Shown here: piece after piece, positions 9,892-18,839 of the stretch
How the letters are laid out: each line of letters starts with the position of its first letter
Numbering within the stretch: position 1 is the first letter of the stretch
Assembly (NCBI GenBank): GCA_963575745.1
Contig: CAUYUJ010022088.1
Location: 100,001 to 128,794 of the forward strand
Length of the DNA: 28,794 nucleotides
Direction of reading: 5' to 3'
Origin: Prorocentrum cordatum
Lineage: Eukaryota; Sar; Dinophyceae; Prorocentrales; Prorocentraceae
Translations under genes and position numbers: made by a program
The notes under the pieces: model-generated
What the model saw: only the letters and a program-made list of their open reading frames with translations
Told to the model about the DNA's origin: nothing
The model's database searches: none

Positions 9892-10025
9892 GGTGAGCCT
9901 TTGCGAGGAGAACTGGCCGCGGCGCGGCGCGGGCCAGGCGTGGGTGGTGCTGTTCCATGCGGAGTGGTGCGGCCACTGCGAGGCCCTGCAGCCCGAGTAT
10001 GTCCAGCTGGCGCGGAGGCTCCAAG
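9892..10025 (+). CDS. Thioredoxin-fold (PDI/QSOX-like) exon with CGHC
   Basis: The frame reads VVSLCEENWPRRG, then WVVLFHAEWCGHCEALQPEY and VQLARRLQ. This is the first half of a thioredoxin domain: beta strand, WCGHC active site and the following helix. CGHC is the motif of protein disulfide isomerases, and quiescin sulfhydryl oxidases have a closely similar active-site region. The protein would form or rearrange disulfide bonds, probably in the secretory pathway. An acceptor of the form GGGCCAG with a pyrimidine-rich lead precedes it. The exon ends in CTCCAAG before GCTCAG, a GC-type donor. PDI and QSOX cannot be told apart from this fragment. Confidence 0.8.
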
Positions 10026-10334
10026 GCTCAGCATCGTTTAACCTATCCCCATTCCCAGTGTGCCAGGGTATCTCAGCCCACCAGCCTACCCTCCCATGGG
10101 AATGTGCCCCTCGAGGCCCGAGGGAAGAGGCATATATCCCCCCTACCCGTGTGTGTAAGTCGGCCACTTCGCGCCTGGCGCGCTCCGCCGGTACCAATCC
10201 ACGTGCCCGCGTCCATCGGCGCTGCCGGTTTCATTATACAGGCGAAGGAGCCAACCGCGTGCAGCTGCGAATGCCGCGAGGCAGATGAGACGAAGGAGGG
10301 GGGTTGTGAGAAATATGTCGAAATGGGTGCGGTG

Positions 10335-10955
10335 CCGCCATGCGGACGCTGCCACTGAGGCCTTCGACGGAGCTCCCTATGGGGCCACGAAGTGTGTCAG
10401 GGATGTGCCGGAATGAGTGCGGTGTCCCCGTGCGGACTCTGCTACTGAGGCCTTCGGCGGAGCTCCCTATTATGAGGCCACGAAACTTGTGAGGGGCATG
10501 CCGACATGGAAGAGGTGCCGCCATGAGGACGCTGCTGCTGGGGCCTTCAGCGGAGCTCCCTATGGGGCTACGAAGCGTGTGAGGGGTGTGCCGAAGTGGG
10601 TGGAGAACCGCATGCGAACCCCTCCTCCTGTGGGCTTCGGTGGAGGTCCCTTGTGGGGCCGCGAAACGTGTGAGGGGTGTATCGAAGTGGGTGGAGAACC
10701 GCATGCGACACCCCCTCCTGTTGGCTTTCGTGGAACTCCATATGTGGCCACGAAGCGTGTGAGGGGTGCGCCACATGCAAAACCCCCTCCTGGAGCCTTC
10801 GGTGGAGCTTTCTCTGGGCCCACGAAGCGTACGACGGTGAGGGGAACCACATGCGAAACCTCCTCCTGGGGACTTCGGTGGAGCTCACTACGGGGCCACA
10901 AAACGTGTGGGGTGTGTGGAGAGCCACATGCAAAACCCCCTCCTGATGCCATCTC
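10335..10955. repeat. Intronic tandem repeat, 75-92-bp units, left part
   Basis: About seven diverged units share GCCTTCGGTGGAGCTCCCTA, then TGGGGCCACGAAGCGTGTG, then GGGGTG and a CGCATG or CACATG end. Unit length shortens from about 92 to about 75 bp from left to right. Open frames on both strands across it are repeat artefacts. Confidence 0.85.
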
Positions 10956-11149
10956 GGCGGCGAGCGAGGGGGGGAAGTGAGAAGGAGAAAGCCTTCTCAG
11001 AAGGCGGCGGGACTTCTCGGAGGTCCGCGCGCCTTCGAGAAGTTTTTGGGCCTTCGGGGAAGGCTTAGACAACTTTGCAGAAGGCTGGATGACTTCCGAG
11101 CCTTCTGAGAAGGCCTGCTCCTTCTCAAATCCTCCCCGCGCTCGCCGCC
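10956..11149. mobile_element. Foldback / MITE-like element with 50-bp inverted arms
   Basis: Arms 10956-11005 and 11100-11149 are inverted copies matching at about 44 of 50 positions. They start GGCGGCGAGCG and contain GAGAAGGAG and GCCTTCTCAGAAGGC. The 94-nt loop has further CTTCTC/GAAGG mini-palindromes. No coding capacity and no clear target-site duplication is seen. It splits the intronic tandem repeat, so it inserted later. Confidence 0.7.
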
Positions 11150-11405
11150 AACCTTCGGTGGAGCTCCCTGTGGGGCCTCGAGGCGAACCCCCCTCCTTTG
11201 GGCTTCGGTGGAGCTCCCTATGGGGCCACTAAGCGTATGAGGGGTGCGGAGAACCCCGTGCAAAATCTTCTCCTGGGGGTTCGGTGGGGCTCCGTCCGGG
11301 GCCACGAGGCGTGAGAGACGTTGATAATCACATGCAAAACCGCGGCGTGGGGGCTTTGGTGGAGCTCCCTATGGGGCCACGAAGCGTGTGAGGGGTTTGC
11401 CGGAA
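11150..11405. repeat. Intronic tandem repeat, right part
   Basis: About four more units of the repeat interrupted by the foldback element (TTCGGTGGAGCTCCCTATGG cores near 11155, 11207, 11280 and 11355). The last unit ends in GTTTGCCGGAATTTTTGACATG before non-repetitive sequence. Confidence 0.8.
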
Positions 11406-11604
11406 TTTTTGACATGCGGAGAGCAGAGGCAGGGATCGGGAGGAGGGAGGAAGGGGGAGTATGAGATGAGAGGGAGGAGACGCGGGGCGGTGTCTCTTCA
11501 AAGCGATGACCCAGCACCACAGGACGGTTGGTCAAGAATCAAGTCGGCCAGTGAGGCCAATTCCACGCCAGGGGTGATAGGGATCGGTTGAACGATGCTC
11601 AAAG

Positions 11605-11787
11605 GCGAGGGGATCTCGGTCGGCGCCGTGGACTGTGCGGAGCGCGCCAACCAGGGCGTGTGCAGGAGACACAACGTCAGCGGCTACCCGACGATAGCGG
11701 CGGTCGGCTGGGCGCACCCGAAGCTCTATCACGGCCGCCGCGAGGCTGCGCCCATGGCCAAGTGGGCCCTGTGGGAGCTGGGGGCGG
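11605..11787 (+). CDS. Second half of the thioredoxin-fold domain
   Basis: The exon continues the CGHC exon without loss of frame. It reads GISVGAVDCAERANQGVCRR, then HNVSGYPTIAAVG, then YHGRREAAPMAKWALWEL. The GYPT cis-proline loop and the paired cysteines before it (DCAERANQGVC) are typical of PDI/QSOX-type thioredoxin domains. The end is not fixed: a GT donor (GGGCGG then GTGGCG, 11788) is plausible, and the frame loses protein character soon after. Further exons, for example an Erv/ALR oxidase domain if this is a QSOX, are not seen in the window. The 3' part may be missing, or disrupted by the mobile sequence that follows. Confidence 0.75.
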
Positions 11788-11850
11788 GTGGCGCCAGAGG
11801 CTCCCGGCGCTGGGACATCTCGGAGAAGCGAACAGAGCAGAAGCGTAATC

Positions 11851-11981
11851 TTTCGGAGCTCCGTGCGGACTCCTTGGATTTGCGCTGCGTGCCCCCCCTG
11901 GCGGCGCCTCCAGCGCCGCCCTTGGCGCGCCATGGAAGTGCGTCTGGCGCCGATCCAAGAAATCCGTGCGGAGCTCCGAAA
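11851..11981. mobile_element. Short hairpin (MITE-like) element
   Basis: TTTCGGAGCTCCG at 11851 is matched by its inverse CGGAGCTCCGAAA ending at 11981. Complementarity continues through CTTGGAT / ATCCAAG (about 25 of the first 29 positions) and more weakly inwards to a loop near 11905-11925. It starts about 60 nt after the thioredoxin exon, probably inside an intron. No coding capacity. Confidence 0.55.
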
Positions 11982-12054
11982 GTGTATGTTCATGCCGTTT
12001 TTCGTTCCTCCAGTGGCGGCGGCGGCGAGCTCTGAGAGCTCGCGAGCGGGTCGG

Positions 12055-12056
<2 letters not shown>

Positions 12057-12091
<35 letters not shown>
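12057..12091. repeat. (GTC)n microsatellite
   Basis: Eleven or so GTC units, flanked on both sides by nearly identical TCGCGAGCGGGTCGGC copies (about 12037 and 12092). Poly-serine and poly-aspartate translations are artefacts. Confidence 0.9.
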
Positions 12092-12199
12092 TCGCGAGCG
12101 GGTCGGCAACAGCGCGGCCCGCCCGACGGCCCCGTCCGCGGCCTTCTGCTCGTCCTAGACCCCCAGGCGTCGCCACAAGATCGCGATCGCGGCGGTGCC

Positions 12200-12733
12200 G
12201 TGCCTGAAAGCCACAACATCATATTTGGTGTCTCTTGGAGGCATCTCGGTGATGTCTTGGGGCCTTGTTAGACCATCCTGGGCGATCTTGGCGGCAGCAG
12301 CATCTTTCATGCCATTTGGGCCACCGTGTGCCCATCTTGGGCAACCTTCGGATCTCTGGAGGCTGTCTTGAAGCGGTCTCGGGACATCTTGGGAACAGTA
12401 TTTGGGACAGTCGAAGAAACACAGGAACCGTACAAGTATCGTTGTTGTTGCTCCCCGGGTGGCGTCTTGGATTCTTCTTGGACCATCGTAGGGGCTTTCC
12501 AGGACCATCTTCGGCTGTCTTGAGTTCTTCAGGCCCTTTTCGGGGCTCCTGGAGACCGTCCTGGAGGCCTCTTGGGTTTGCCTGGCAGTTTGGTGGCGCC
12601 CCATGGGGTTCTTAGGGCAACCTGTGGCGATCACGGGGCTGATGCACACCTCTCTTTTTTGTGGCGTCGCCGACCTCCTTTGGTGGACATCAGGCAGGGG
12701 ACAATCTTCTTGATGCTTCGCGTATCCCCAACA
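12200..12733. other. Non-coding G/T-rich stretch
   Basis: Words such as CATCTTGGG, GTCTTGGGG and CCTCTTGGG recur irregularly, recalling a strongly diverged version of the GGCCTCTTGGGG arrays near 4-6 kb. A roughly 300-codon minus-strand frame covers part of it but has no recognised domain. Composition changes to plus-strand C-rich at about 12.75 kb, where the retroelement begins. Confidence 0.4.
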
Positions 12734-12799
12734 CGCTACCCTACGAATGTTCTCAGCCACGATAGGCTCATCAGGGGCGAGCTTGCACACAAGAGCCTG

Positions 12800-13953
12800 G
12801 CCGCTGCCCACGGGAACGGAGGGCAGGGCGATACCAGCCAACACGAGGGGCCCCCCCCCACGATCTCCGAGGAATGGCTGCGAGACGTAGACATAGCCAT
12901 AGACGGGCGGAACGCGACGACGCGCCGCAGACCCACGGAGGACAGGGAGGGTCTGCGAGACTACAGCACCATCCTCCACCCCGGGGAGCACCTCACGGCA
13001 GCGATAGCTGCAGGATGGGCGGCATGCATCACCACCAGCGGAGAAAGCGGGCATTTATACACCTCAAACCCCATGTGGGCACGATCGCGCTGCCCGCCGA
13101 AGCCGACCTGAGAGCTGCCAGTCGAGGCGCGGGCCGTCCGCAAGCCAGGGTAATTCTGCAGCTGACACACGGCCCAGTGCACCAAGCCAAGCTTGACGCG
13201 ACCCCCGCCCGCACCCCAATGCCGGCGGATCTAGGGGTCGACACCAGCCAGTCCGCCAGCCCATCCCTGCCCCCCAGAAGGCGGGCAGCCGTGGATTCAC
13301 TGCCAGGCCCAGCCCGCCCAATAACGTTTCCCCACTTAGCACAGGTGCTCACACGCAGGAGCCGTGCACGCTCTGAGCCCGGAGCCGTTCTCGTGAGGGC
13401 GGAAAGTGATGCGGTCCTATGCGCACAGGGAATGCTCGGGAGGTTCCTAGCCTGCGTCGGAGAGCAGTGCATCCACGACATGGCCAGGAGCATACAGACC
13501 AGGCTCGTGCTGGAACAGCGACGACAGGAGGAGGGCAGGCCTATTCTGAGATACAACTGGGACCTTTTCGCTGCCATATGGATCCTTCAGCTGGCTGACC
13601 CGAGCAATGTGGACAGAGACCACGTATTCCAGTTCATTGACGAGCTAGGGATAAAGGAGGAGGCCACTCGACAGCTTCCCTTCACGCGGTGGCTCTCCCC
13701 CGAGCCCGACCCCGCATGCACGGCGCACCACCCGTGTTTGGAGGTTCCTGGAAGCAGGGGCGCCGAGATCGACGGCTCTACCGCGCGCGTGCTTGCCCCA
13801 GGCACCGCCGAGAGGCTGAATGCCTTAGGCGGAAGGCTACGGAGCGCAGCGCAGGAAGACAGACGTCACCACGACCCGGGAGGAGCCCCCAGACCGCGAA
13901 GGGCATCCAGGGGCCAGCGAACCACCCCCCAAACAACAGTGGGGCGAACCTAG
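12800..13953 (+). pseudogene. ORF1-like region, N-terminal part (unknown fold)
   Basis: Coding-like sequence starts in one frame (PPTISEEWLRDVDIAIDGRN, then TILHPGEHLTAAIAAGWAA) and moves at about 13050 to another (FIHLKPHVGTIALPAEADL). That frame continues to a TAG at 13951. The best-structured part is about 13420-13690: QGMLGRFLACVGEQCIHDMA, NWDLFAAIWILQLADPSNVD and HVFQFIDELGIKEEATRQLP, which look helical. No known domain is recognised. Position upstream of the enzymes suggests a LINE ORF1, usually an RNA-binding particle protein, but that role is inferred from place only. Confidence 0.5.
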
Positions 13954-14838
13954 CGCAAAGTGAACAGGCGCAGGTTAGACGCAGCCGGACTCTGGGCAGG
14001 CCGCCAGCGGCAGAACAGAGCGCTGGCGACCCGCAGACCCGGGACCGCCCCGCTCCGCAGCCTCCAACAATCCCCCCTCCCGTCGCCCAGCAGGCACCGC
14101 CGCAGATGCCTCCCTCGCCAGGCCAGGCCACCTTTGTCGCGAGACAAGGTCAGCGGCTCAATAATCCTGAACGGGGCAGCGGCGACAACCCACCGCCCAG
14201 AGACGACCCCCCGGCGCGCGGCCGCAGGCAGCGCCCCCCCGACGCGAGCAGATGGCGACGCCAACCAGGGCGGGGGAGCTGGGTCCGAGGAAAGAAATGG
14301 GAGCGCCTCTCAATCACCACCGCCACAGTCACCGGCGGGCGGTCGAGTAGACGACCGGCGCGGACAACCTGCGCCGAGCGGCCCACAAGCCGCCCCGGCC
14401 CAGGAGACCTCCTCCCCCCAGCCCGGAGCCCAAGGTACCGGGGCTCCCCAACCGCCGACATCCCACGCGGAGTGCAACAGACAGGGGAGTGAAGGGGCCG
14501 GCTGCGCACAAACGCCGAACCCAGAATCAGGGAACGCCCGGCGGGCGGCGCAGGCCCACCCTGGCGTCGAGCCCAGGAGTTGGCCTCCACCAGACAGCGT
14601 CCCACGAAACCCAACCAGCGACCCACCAGGGAGGGGGGGCACCCCCAGGGCAGGACCACGCCTCCCACCATGCATGGAGTCCAGGTGGAGCTCTCTTCTC
14701 AACCGCGCCGCAGAAATATTATACCCCCTTGGCCCCCCCGCGCGGTGGGAGGGACTAGGATGCGCCGACGGAGAAATGCGGAGGACCGTACTCAGAGCCA
14801 TGGATTGGGGCACTTCCATGCTCCAGCTGGAAAGATGA
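13954..14838 (+). pseudogene. ORF1-like region, proline/arginine-rich part
   Basis: The same frame continues past the TAG. The translation is rich in Pro, Arg, Gly, Gln and Ala, with no globular look until about 14685, where WSSLLNRAAEILYPLGPPAR and GEMRRTVLRAMDWGTSMLQL appear. It then meets a stop, and sense continues in the next frame (KMIALETCWAQNPPMGTRNP). A basic disordered region of this sort could bind RNA. The disordered middle (13950-14680) is open in more than one frame, so the true frame there is uncertain. Confidence 0.4.
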
Positions 14839-17105
14839 TAGCCCTTGAGACGTGCTGGGCCCAGAACCCGCCAATGGGCACCAGGAACCCCACAGGTAGA
14901 AGGATCTGGGCTCAAAATGCCGCTCTCACTGCAGACGCGGCGTGCGCGATTATGCTGCCCACAACAAGAGGAGTTTCAAGATGCGAAGGCCCATTATACC
15001 CCTTCCAGCCTCTAACCGACGAAGCCCTCGACGCCATCCTCGCCGCGAACATGGGGGGCTCGCTAGGGGCGAACGCCGGCCGTCTCAGGGCAGTTGACTC
15101 AAGCTGGCTCAACCTCAGAGGCGGGCGAGCCCAACCGGACAGCCCCTCCCAGCAGCCCGAGCCCGGAGAGGGCGCGGGTCAGTCCCCAACAACCCCCCAC
15201 AGAGCCCCACAGCTGGAGGACACTGAGGTGCGACTTCGGCCCACAGGAGTGCCCGCGGATGAGCCGCCGCGACGCCCCAAGCGGCGGAGCCAGCAGAGCA
15301 GAGAGGCAGAGCACCCAGTCGCCAGGAGGCAGCAGACCAGGAGCCGAAACAGACGGACACGGCCAGCCTGCCCCATGGGAGCGAGAGCTCTACCCAGAGC
15401 GAGGCCCGGTGCGAACAGACCCGAGGAGGACAATTCGCGTTCCCTCGCGTCAGTGTGGGAGGCCCGGCCGACAACAGGTGGGCAGAGCGGGGCAGGAAGG
15501 GGCACCGCGCGAAACGCAACAGGGGCACAAGGACCAGGAGAACGGGTAAGAAGGGCAAGAGCCAGAATCCACACTCCAGCCCCCGCGGAGCCGATGGCAG
15601 CGCCTCAGCCCGTGGATGTCCTGCAGCAGGTGTGGGCCCAGCGCGGAGACCGCAACGCTGGCCGTTCACCAGTCGCCCCCCCTGATCAGGTTCTTGCGGC
15701 TTACCAGGTGGCCGGCCTGGACAACAACCTGATCTTGGAGACTCTCAGGGCACTACATGAGCAGGGCGCCGTCAGGCTAGGCCCCGAACGCGCGGCTGAC
15801 GACGTCGCCGGAAGAGTGCGGATCGAAGAAGCAGCCGAGATAGACTTCACGCAGCAGGCAGGGGTGGTGCCGCAAGGGGGGGCGGTTCGGGGCAGCAGCG
15901 GGGCCGAGGAGCGCGCGCCTCTCCACCTCGTGTCCATTTTCGACGGGTGGGGGCTAGCCAGACTAGCTGTGGGCGACCTCGTCCACAAGCTAGGATCCAG
16001 CCGCAGATTTCGGTCTTCGTCTTCCGCGGAGCACAGCAGAGGGGCAGCTGAAGCAGTAGCGCGCAGATGGAGTGCCACCCCCGACCCACAAGATGGAGGC
16101 CCCCCACACGAGCAGCTGGCTGAGGACGCATGGGGCCTCTTCCGCCGAAGGGGCCCCCTCGACAACAGGACGCCGCGGGAAAAGCACTTCGACTCCTTGG
16201 AGCAGGGCAGCGCGCTACTCATTGTGGCAGGCCCACCCTGCAGCGACCTCTCTGCGGCCGGCCAGCGCGCTGGTAATGACGGGCTGGCCGGGGCCCAGTC
16301 CTGTTGCTTCTTCGCCGTCACGATAGCGTGGTACCTGGCAAGCAAGCGAAGACCTGACCTAACCATCCTGGTGCCGGTGGAGAGCGCGGCCTCCATGCCC
16401 GCCGCGCACCGCAAGGCCATGTGCGCAGCCATGGGGGGCCTGAACTCAGAGTGGGCTTTAAAAATGAACGCAGGGGGCGCAGTTGCCAGCCCGAGAGAGC
16501 GACTCTGGATCGGGAACTTCCCACCCCCAGTCGACGCCATAACCTACCCCCGCCTCCCCAGCCCCTGGGAACCGAGGTGGGCATACAGGCCGGACGGAAG
16601 AATCCCAACGTGGGCGCAGTCCAGGGCCCCCCCAGGGGGCCCAGACACGATCCTTCCGAGTAGCTACCAGACCCATCTTCTGTGCCTACTATACGACGAA
16701 GACAGCAGCCTCAGGTGGTTCCTCACAAACCCAACCGAGCTGAAGCACGGAGCAAGACAAATGCTTGCAGAATGCGGAGCAGAACAGCGCTTTGCAGGAT
16801 GTACGGACGGCCTGAACCTTGTCATGGCAGGAAGAGAAAGGGAGAGCCCTGCCGCCGAAGACAAAGTCAGGGCCTGGGGAAGATGGCTAGTGAAGGAGGG
16901 CAGAGCGCACGGACTCAGACCCCCCACAGCCGAAGAGAGGGCGAGGGCCGTGGGCCTAGCCGGCTACTGCCGGGGGGTCGGAGTACGTGACGGGGCGCTC
17001 TACGCGCAGGGACGCAGTGCCCCTGGGCGCAAGTCAGGGAGCGCCCCCTCCCGGACGACCTTGCGGAGCAGCTTCTGCGGACGGAAGGAGTCTTTCCCGG
17101 GTTGA
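14580..17105 (+). CDS. C5-cytosine DNA methyltransferase of the retroelement
   Basis: An 841-codon frame. Residues 1 to about 80 are probably out of the ancestral frame; real sequence seems to start near 14820. About 170-340 is a basic disordered linker. The catalytic domain follows: motif I VSIFDGWGLARLAV (residues 451-464, S-adenosylmethionine binding); motif IV AGPPCSDLS with the nucleophile Cys554; a motif VI-like VPVES with Glu601 where ENV is usual; motif VIII RERLWIGNF (639-647); and a motif IX/X-like RPPTAEERARAVGLAGY. The order is standard and not circularly permuted. It would transfer a methyl group to cytosine C5. The end is uncertain: near 17020 a neighbouring frame (LPDDLAEQLLRTEGVFPG, stop 17114-17116) looks more protein-like. 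Dnmt3-like affinity is possible but needs a tree. Confidence 0.85.
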   Translation: MASTRQRPTKPNQRPTREGGHPQGRTTPPTMHGVQVELSSQPRRRNIIPPWPPRAVGGTRMRRRRNAEDRTQSHGLGHFHAPAGKMIALETCWAQNPPMGTRNPTGRRIWAQNAALTADAACAIMLPTTRGVSRCEGPLYPFQPLTDEALDAILAANMGGSLGANAGRLRAVDSSWLNLRGGRAQPDSPSQQPEPGEGAGQSPTTPHRAPQLEDTEVRLRPTGVPADEPPRRPKRRSQQSREAEHPVARRQQTRSRNRRTRPACPMGARALPRARPGANRPEEDNSRSLASVWEARPTTGGQSGAGRGTARNATGAQGPGERVRRARARIHTPAPAEPMAAPQPVDVLQQVWAQRGDRNAGRSPVAPPDQVLAAYQVAGLDNNLILETLRALHEQGAVRLGPERAADDVAGRVRIEEAAEIDFTQQAGVVPQGGAVRGSSGAEERAPLHLVSIFDGWGLARLAVGDLVHKLGSSRRFRSSSSAEHSRGAAEAVARRWSATPDPQDGGPPHEQLAEDAWGLFRRRGPLDNRTPREKHFDSLEQGSALLIVAGPPCSDLSAAGQRAGNDGLAGAQSCCFFAVTIAWYLASKRRPDLTILVPVESAASMPAAHRKAMCAAMGGLNSEWALKMNAGGAVASPRERLWIGNFPPPVDAITYPRLPSPWEPRWAYRPDGRIPTWAQSRAPPGGPDTILPSSYQTHLLCLLYDEDSSLRWFLTNPTELKHGARQMLAECGAEQRFAGCTDGLNLVMAGRERESPAAEDKVRAWGRWLVKEGRAHGLRPPTAEERARAVGLAGYCRGVGVRDGALYAQGRSAPGRKSGSAPSRTTLRSSFCGRKESFPG

Positions 17106-17186
17106 CGCTCCCCTAGACTCCGCAGAGGGCCCCAGAACGCTCCACCAGGCGCTGGGGTCCCCGCCCAGGCGCCCGGGCCACGCGCC

Positions 17187-18839
17187 CGGGCATGGCAAGA
17201 AGCCCGCCGCTTTCTCAATTGGGACTTAGTAACTCGCTGTCAGTGCAAGATCCGCGGGCCGAGGGGCCATTGGTGTCTCGTCCACGCCGACTCCAGGAAC
17301 CATCCTACTTTGGGCTCCCTCTGCGGGGATCTCACCCTTAACGACCTGCTACACGCGCTTGATGCCACCCCAGCCGGCAACCTCCCCAGGCTCGCCGGCT
17401 GGAGCGTCAGATACCTCCGGACCTGCACAGCGGCCAAAAACCAATTCAATCACGCCCTCCTCACCCAAGCCACTATGAACAATCGCATCGCCTTGGTACA
17501 AGAAACGCATTAGTCCGAGCACGAGACTGAGGTCTGTATAACCATGTTCCCGGCGCGAGCCCTGGTAGCATCCCCGGGTTGCCTGGGGCCGCCCTGAGGA
17601 CTCGCCGGAGGAGTGGGCATTTTTCTTCCTCACGGCGTCGGTCTCCTCGAGCAACGGGTGACCGTCCAAGGATGCGCCGTCGCCGCCTTTGTCCGACATG
17701 GCGAACGCAGGTTCCGGGTGGTTTCAGTGTACCCCCCACCCTTTAGAAGGAAGGAAACCCTTTCCGAGATCGCCCTGGCTTCGGAGCAATGGGAGCACCT
17801 TGACACCTACTGGGGAGGCGACGTCAACCTACAGCTCGATGATCCGCGAGACGGCGAAGTCGAGGCCTCCGCCCTTCTGATGGACCTACTGACAAGCACC
17901 GGCTCCACGACGGTACACGCGTCCGGGCCCGCCAGAATCGACAAAGACAGCGAATCACATATCGACATGCTCGCGTGCCCAGTGCGGCAGTCATATGCCT
18001 ACGAAGTCCGTAAGCTCTGGAGGCTAGCGCTGTCGGACCACGCACTCATCACCCTGGGGCCTCAAGGGGCCAGAAGGGCCAGACGGGACAACGCCATGAA
18101 GGCTGGGGATCTCAGGACCCCCCCCGCCGCTGCGCACGCGGACCTCCGGCAACTCTTCTTCCACCTTCAGCTCACCTTTGGGGCCCCCCCCGTCAACTTT
18201 ACAGGCTTCATCCAGCCGGTGGACTGGGCTAGACCGGCTAGCCCGGGAGGCTTCCCTGACAGGCATGTCGATAACGACGACGGCGATGTCATCATTCACA
18301 ACACCCCCCCAGCACTCGACCACGTTCAGGCTGCCGAACGCGACGCCGACCACGCTCCACCCGTCCTACCTACCCTCATGCGGTTCGGGAGACAAGCGCT
18401 CTCCGCCGCGTTGCAAGACTGGTGGAGGAAATTGAGGAAACGCAAGTCGCGGGCCTCGCCCGGCCTCCTCCTGACAGCCGCCAGCCAGAGGAGCGGGGCG
18501 ACACGCCGGGTTGGTGCCCTAGCAACGTGGCTGCGCGAGTGCGGGTGGGGCGGGCAAGACCTCATCCCAGGATCTGCGGCCGAATGGCTGAGAAGGTGGG
18601 GCGCCGAGACAACCCAGCGAAGGGCTGTCAGATTGACCCCTGCGCAGAGAGGTCCCGGCGCGGAGCGCGCCCCCCTGGCCGCCCATTACAGGACCGGAAG
18701 GGAAATTTACAAGAAAACCCACGCCATCCTAGGCGTTCGCGACACCACAGGCACCTGGCAGGACAGGCCCGAGCAAGTCGACAGCGTCCTTTGGGACAGC
18801 CGCAGTGCGATATGGCACTCCGCCCCCCCCGCTGCCTGA
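17187..18839 (+). pseudogene. APE-type endonuclease domain with linker
   Basis: One frame, the same as the methyltransferase frame, carries the domain but is cut by TAG (17511) and TGA (17595). It reads ARRFLNWDLVTRCQCKIRG, then NNRIALVQETH with the metal-binding Glu, then GGVGIFLPHGVG, VVSVYPPP, GGDVNLQ (17814-17834), SHIDML (17955-17972) and LSDHALI (18030-18050). These are the exonuclease-endonuclease-phosphatase signatures of LINE endonucleases, with the SDH catalytic histidine intact. It would nick target DNA to prime reverse transcription. From about 18100 to 18839 is a linker between endonuclease and RT. The frame ends at 18839, just after a C8 run (18823-18830), and sense continues in the next frame. 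Confidence 0.8.

Larger units (their letters stand above)
10026..11604 (+). other. GC-AG intron with terminal inverted repeats (introner-like)
   Basis: Joining position 10025 to 11605 restores the thioredoxin frame exactly (CAA GGC GAG GGG ATC). The intron starts GC and ends AAAG. AAGGC is present at both junctions (10023-10027 and 11602-11606), as in a target-site duplication. Just inside lie AGCATCGTTTA (10030-10040) and its inverted partner TGAACGATGCT (11589-11599), matching at 10 of 11 positions. Transposon-derived introns (introners) with such features are known from dinoflagellates. The interior holds a tandem repeat and a foldback element. Confidence 0.7.

Noticed and set aside
9071-10034. 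Two long overlapping minus-strand frames
   Set aside because: They are antisense to the thioredoxin exon, which has a clear CGHC motif and exact splice fit on the plus strand.
12057-12222. Poly-serine / poly-aspartate coding repeat
   Set aside because: It is a (GTC)n microsatellite lying in non-coding sequence between duplicated flanks.
12155-13054. A minus-strand frame of about 300 codons
   Set aside because: It has no recognisable domain, and its right part is antisense to coding-like ORF1 sequence. High GC makes such frames common here.
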